A DNA stretch of 64,000 nucleotides from Pseudomonas sp. KUIN-1. Lineage in GTDB: Bacteria > Pseudomonadota > Gammaproteobacteria > Pseudomonadales > Pseudomonadaceae. Positions 62,699 through 64,000 of the stretch are shown piece after piece. The DNA lies in the NCBI RefSeq assembly GCF_009176725.1, contig NZ_AP020337.1, positions 5,964,590-6,028,589 of the forward strand, given 5' to 3'. Each line of letters begins with the position of its first letter. Positions within the stretch are counted from its first letter, which is position 1. Position numbers and translations under genes: made by a program. The notes under the pieces are model-generated. The model was not told the DNA's origin, ran no database searches, and saw only the letters and a list, made by a program, of their open reading frames with translations.

Positions 62699-62944
62699 TT
62701 ACTCGGCCATCGAAGAAGAACGGGAGGTGGGGACAGCTGGAACCGGGTCATAACCACCGGGATTCCATGGGTGACAGCGACCAAGACGACGAATTGACAG
62801 CCAGCCACCGCGCAAAAGGCCATGATTCTCGATGGCTTCATACGCGTAGCAGGAGCAACTGGGGTAGAAACGACAGTGACTGGCCATCAGCGGGCTAATG
62901 GCATAGCGATAAAACTGGATCGGAACGAGTGCCAGTTTACGCAT
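62699..62944 (-). CDS. yidD: Membrane protein insertion efficiency factor YidD
   Basis: This 81-aa protein has the family signature IQFYRYAISPLMASHCRFYPSCSCYAYEAI and the Cys/Pro-rich RRLGRCHPWNPGGYDPV. It is thought to sit at the inner membrane near YidC. Its ATG overlaps the end of rnpA by 8 bases, and it ends 2 bases before yidC. Confidence 0.96.
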   Translation of the reverse strand: MRKLALVPIQFYRYAISPLMASHCRFYPSCSCYAYEAIENHGLLRGGWLSIRRLGRCHPWNPGGYDPVPAVPTSRSSSMAE

Positions 62945-63338
62945 CTGGACTGTCTACCCCTGCAGGTTCGGATTTTTCTTCCGGAATGGGTCGGCTACGC
63001 GCCAGACGTTTCCAGAGCTTGCCGAAATGCTGAATCAGTTCAGGGTTTTCTACGTCACCCAAGCCTTTACGCGCGACGATAACGATATCCCAACCGACCA
63101 AACTGTCTTGGTGTTGGCGAAATGATTCGCGCATCAGGCGTTTCAAACGATTGCGCTCGACGGAAAGCTTCACGCTCTTTTTACCTATCACAAGCCCCAG
63201 GCGGGGATGATCAAGGTCGTTGTTGCGCGCAAGGAGCAGGAGATTTTTCCCCGGAACCTTGCCGGTAGGGGAGTCAAAGACTGCCTTGAAATGCCGGGGA
63301 GTGAGCAAACGCTTTTCCCGACTGAAGTCTCGACTCAC
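62937..63338 (-). CDS. rnpA: Ribonuclease P protein component
   Basis: This 133-aa basic protein binds RNase P RNA and helps trim tRNA 5' ends; the signature is ARNNDLDHPRLGLVIGKKSVKLSVERNRLKRLMRESFR. The start is taken as GTG at 63338 (VSRDFSREKRLLTPRHFKAVF), matching relatives. It immediately follows and touches an AGGAG sequence, an odd arrangement with almost no spacer. The frame remains open upstream through rpmH, but that part has no RnpA homology. Confidence 0.93.
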   Translation of the reverse strand: MSRDFSREKRLLTPRHFKAVFDSPTGKVPGKNLLLLARNNDLDHPRLGLVIGKKSVKLSVERNRLKRLMRESFRQHQDSLVGWDIVIVARKGLGDVENPELIQHFGKLWKRLARSRPIPEEKSEPAGVDSPDA

Positions 63339-63354
63339 CTCCTGTGCCGATTTA

Positions 63355-63489
63355 TCAAACTGCCAGACGCTTACGGCCTTTGGCACGACGACGCGAAAGA
63401 ACTGCGCGGCCGTTTTTGGTGGCCATGCGTGCACGGAAACCGTGGGTGCGGGCGCGCTTGATAGTGCTGGGTTGGAAAGTACGTTTCAT
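63355..63489 (-). CDS. rpmH: 50S ribosomal protein L34
   Basis: This 44-aa protein is too short for most ORF cut-offs. It reads [18 protein letters not shown] at the start and [11 protein letters not shown] at the end, the universal L34 pattern. It is the first gene of the rpmH-rnpA-yidD-yidC operon, 16 bases before rnpA, and faces away from the origin and dnaA. Confidence 0.97.
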
Positions 63490-64000
63490 GGCGTGTTACC
63501 TGGTTCGTCCACTACGGGCCGGAATGGCCCCCGTTTTAAGAGACCGGGGATTCTAGAGAAAGCGGGCCCGCAGGTCAATTTCCAACCAGCTTTTCTTCAT
63601 GGGCGTCTTTTTATAGCTGAACGTCCTCTTCCTCTCGTTCACCGCTAGGCTGACCCGATCCTGTTATAGAAATAAAAAGAAGAGAGTATTTAAAGCTTCT
63701 TTATAAAGCTTATAACTCTTAGGCAGCGCTTTTCTGTGGATAACCTCTCACAGCCCTTGTTATTCAATGTGTACAGAGGTTAGAAAGGTTGTCGAGAAAC
63801 GGTGCCCTGCCTGTGCCGGACCCTCGGAAAAGCTGTGCATGGAACGCTGTTTTATCCACAGGCGAGTTATGCACAGAGTTCAAGCCTGACTTATGCAATG
63901 GGCTGAAGACGGGTTATCCACAGAGCTTAGGCATCGACCGTTTGTCGTGTGCTTCAGGCATAAATCGTTGATTTATAGCTGTCTGTGAGCAACCTACATG
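63490..64000. other. oriC: Chromosomal replication origin region (oriC), rpmH-dnaA interval
   Basis: About 510 bases up to the window edge hold no gene. They contain an AT-rich tract (63661-63720) and DnaA boxes TGTGGATAA (63735-63743), TTATCCACA (63852-63860), TTATGCACA (63867-63875) and TTATCCACA (63914-63922). The conserved CAATGTGTACAGAG block is at 63765-63778. The neighbouring rpmH confirms the standard Pseudomonas origin, with dnaA expected just beyond the right edge. The rpmH promoter must lie in 63490-63650, where a GGGCC-rich hairpin is also seen (about 63516-63532). Confidence 0.92.

Noticed and set aside
1..64000. tRNA or rRNA genes
   Set aside because: No cloverleaf-like sequence or rRNA stretch was recognised by eye; a covariance-model scan would be needed to be certain.

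Overview
This window comes from a Pseudomonas chromosome, most likely a member of the P. syringae group, and covers the DNA on the glmS/atp side of the replication origin. The evidence is the gene order rpmH-rnpA-yidD-yidC-mnmE-mnmG-rsmG-parA-parB-atpIBEFHAGDC-glmU-glmR-glmS read away from an origin full of DnaA boxes at the right edge, together with protein sequences and REP-like repeats typical of that group. The species is an inference and no database was searched.

Layout, left to right. (1) 1-5.6 kb: the C-terminal end of an O-acyltransferase, then a minus-strand operon with a fused double-permease ABC transporter, its ATPase, a membrane histidine kinase and a FixJ-type response regulator; no substrate-binding protein is present. 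(2) 5.6-10.2 kb: REP-like repeats and two methyl-accepting chemotaxis proteins. (3) 10.5-16.9 kb: a stress-type cluster (manganese catalase, YciE/DUF892 ferritin-like protein, DUF4142 protein, small proteins), then an iron-containing redox enzyme coupled to a methyltransferase, and a VOC protein. (4) 16.9-19.9 kb: a metal/chelate ABC importer behind a Zur-box-like site and a His-rich 42-codon ORF. (5) 20.0-26.0 kb: a tightly overlapping operon (ugd, UDP-glucuronate 4-epimerase, polyprenyl-phosphate glycosyltransferase, LAB_N small membrane protein, ArnT-like transferase) that together could make UDP-GlcA/UDP-GalA, load the sugar on a lipid carrier and transfer it to an envelope glycolipid.

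(6) 26.3-42.9 kb is the accessory region. It starts with a frameshifted epimerase pseudogene. It then has three spaced repeats containing AAAAACTGTCGC (27.1-27.24 kb), an Hsp70-like gene broken by an in-frame stop, a DEDD-exonuclease-like gene, IS66-like and HNH/LHH-toxin debris, and a complete two-partner CdiB/CdiA system with a low-GC toxin tip and a candidate immunity gene. An internally deleted IS3-type element follows. An inverted copy of the AAAACTGTCGC repeat lies just downstream of glmS, at about the position where Tn7 inserts. I read this as the worn ends of a Tn7-like island at attTn7; no transposition genes are visible.

(7) 42.9-63.5 kb is core chromosome: glmS, its GlmR-like regulator, glmU, the complete F1Fo ATP synthase operon, parAB, rsmG-mnmG, mnmE, yidC-yidD-rnpA-rpmH. 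(8) 63.5-64.0 kb is the origin region before dnaA. A notable result is that the mnmG-mnmE intergenic region (about 59.09-59.37 kb) is an ungapped paralogous copy of the rpmH-dnaA origin segment (about 63.66-63.94 kb), with AT tract, DnaA-type boxes and a shared CAATGTGTACAGAG block at identical spacing.
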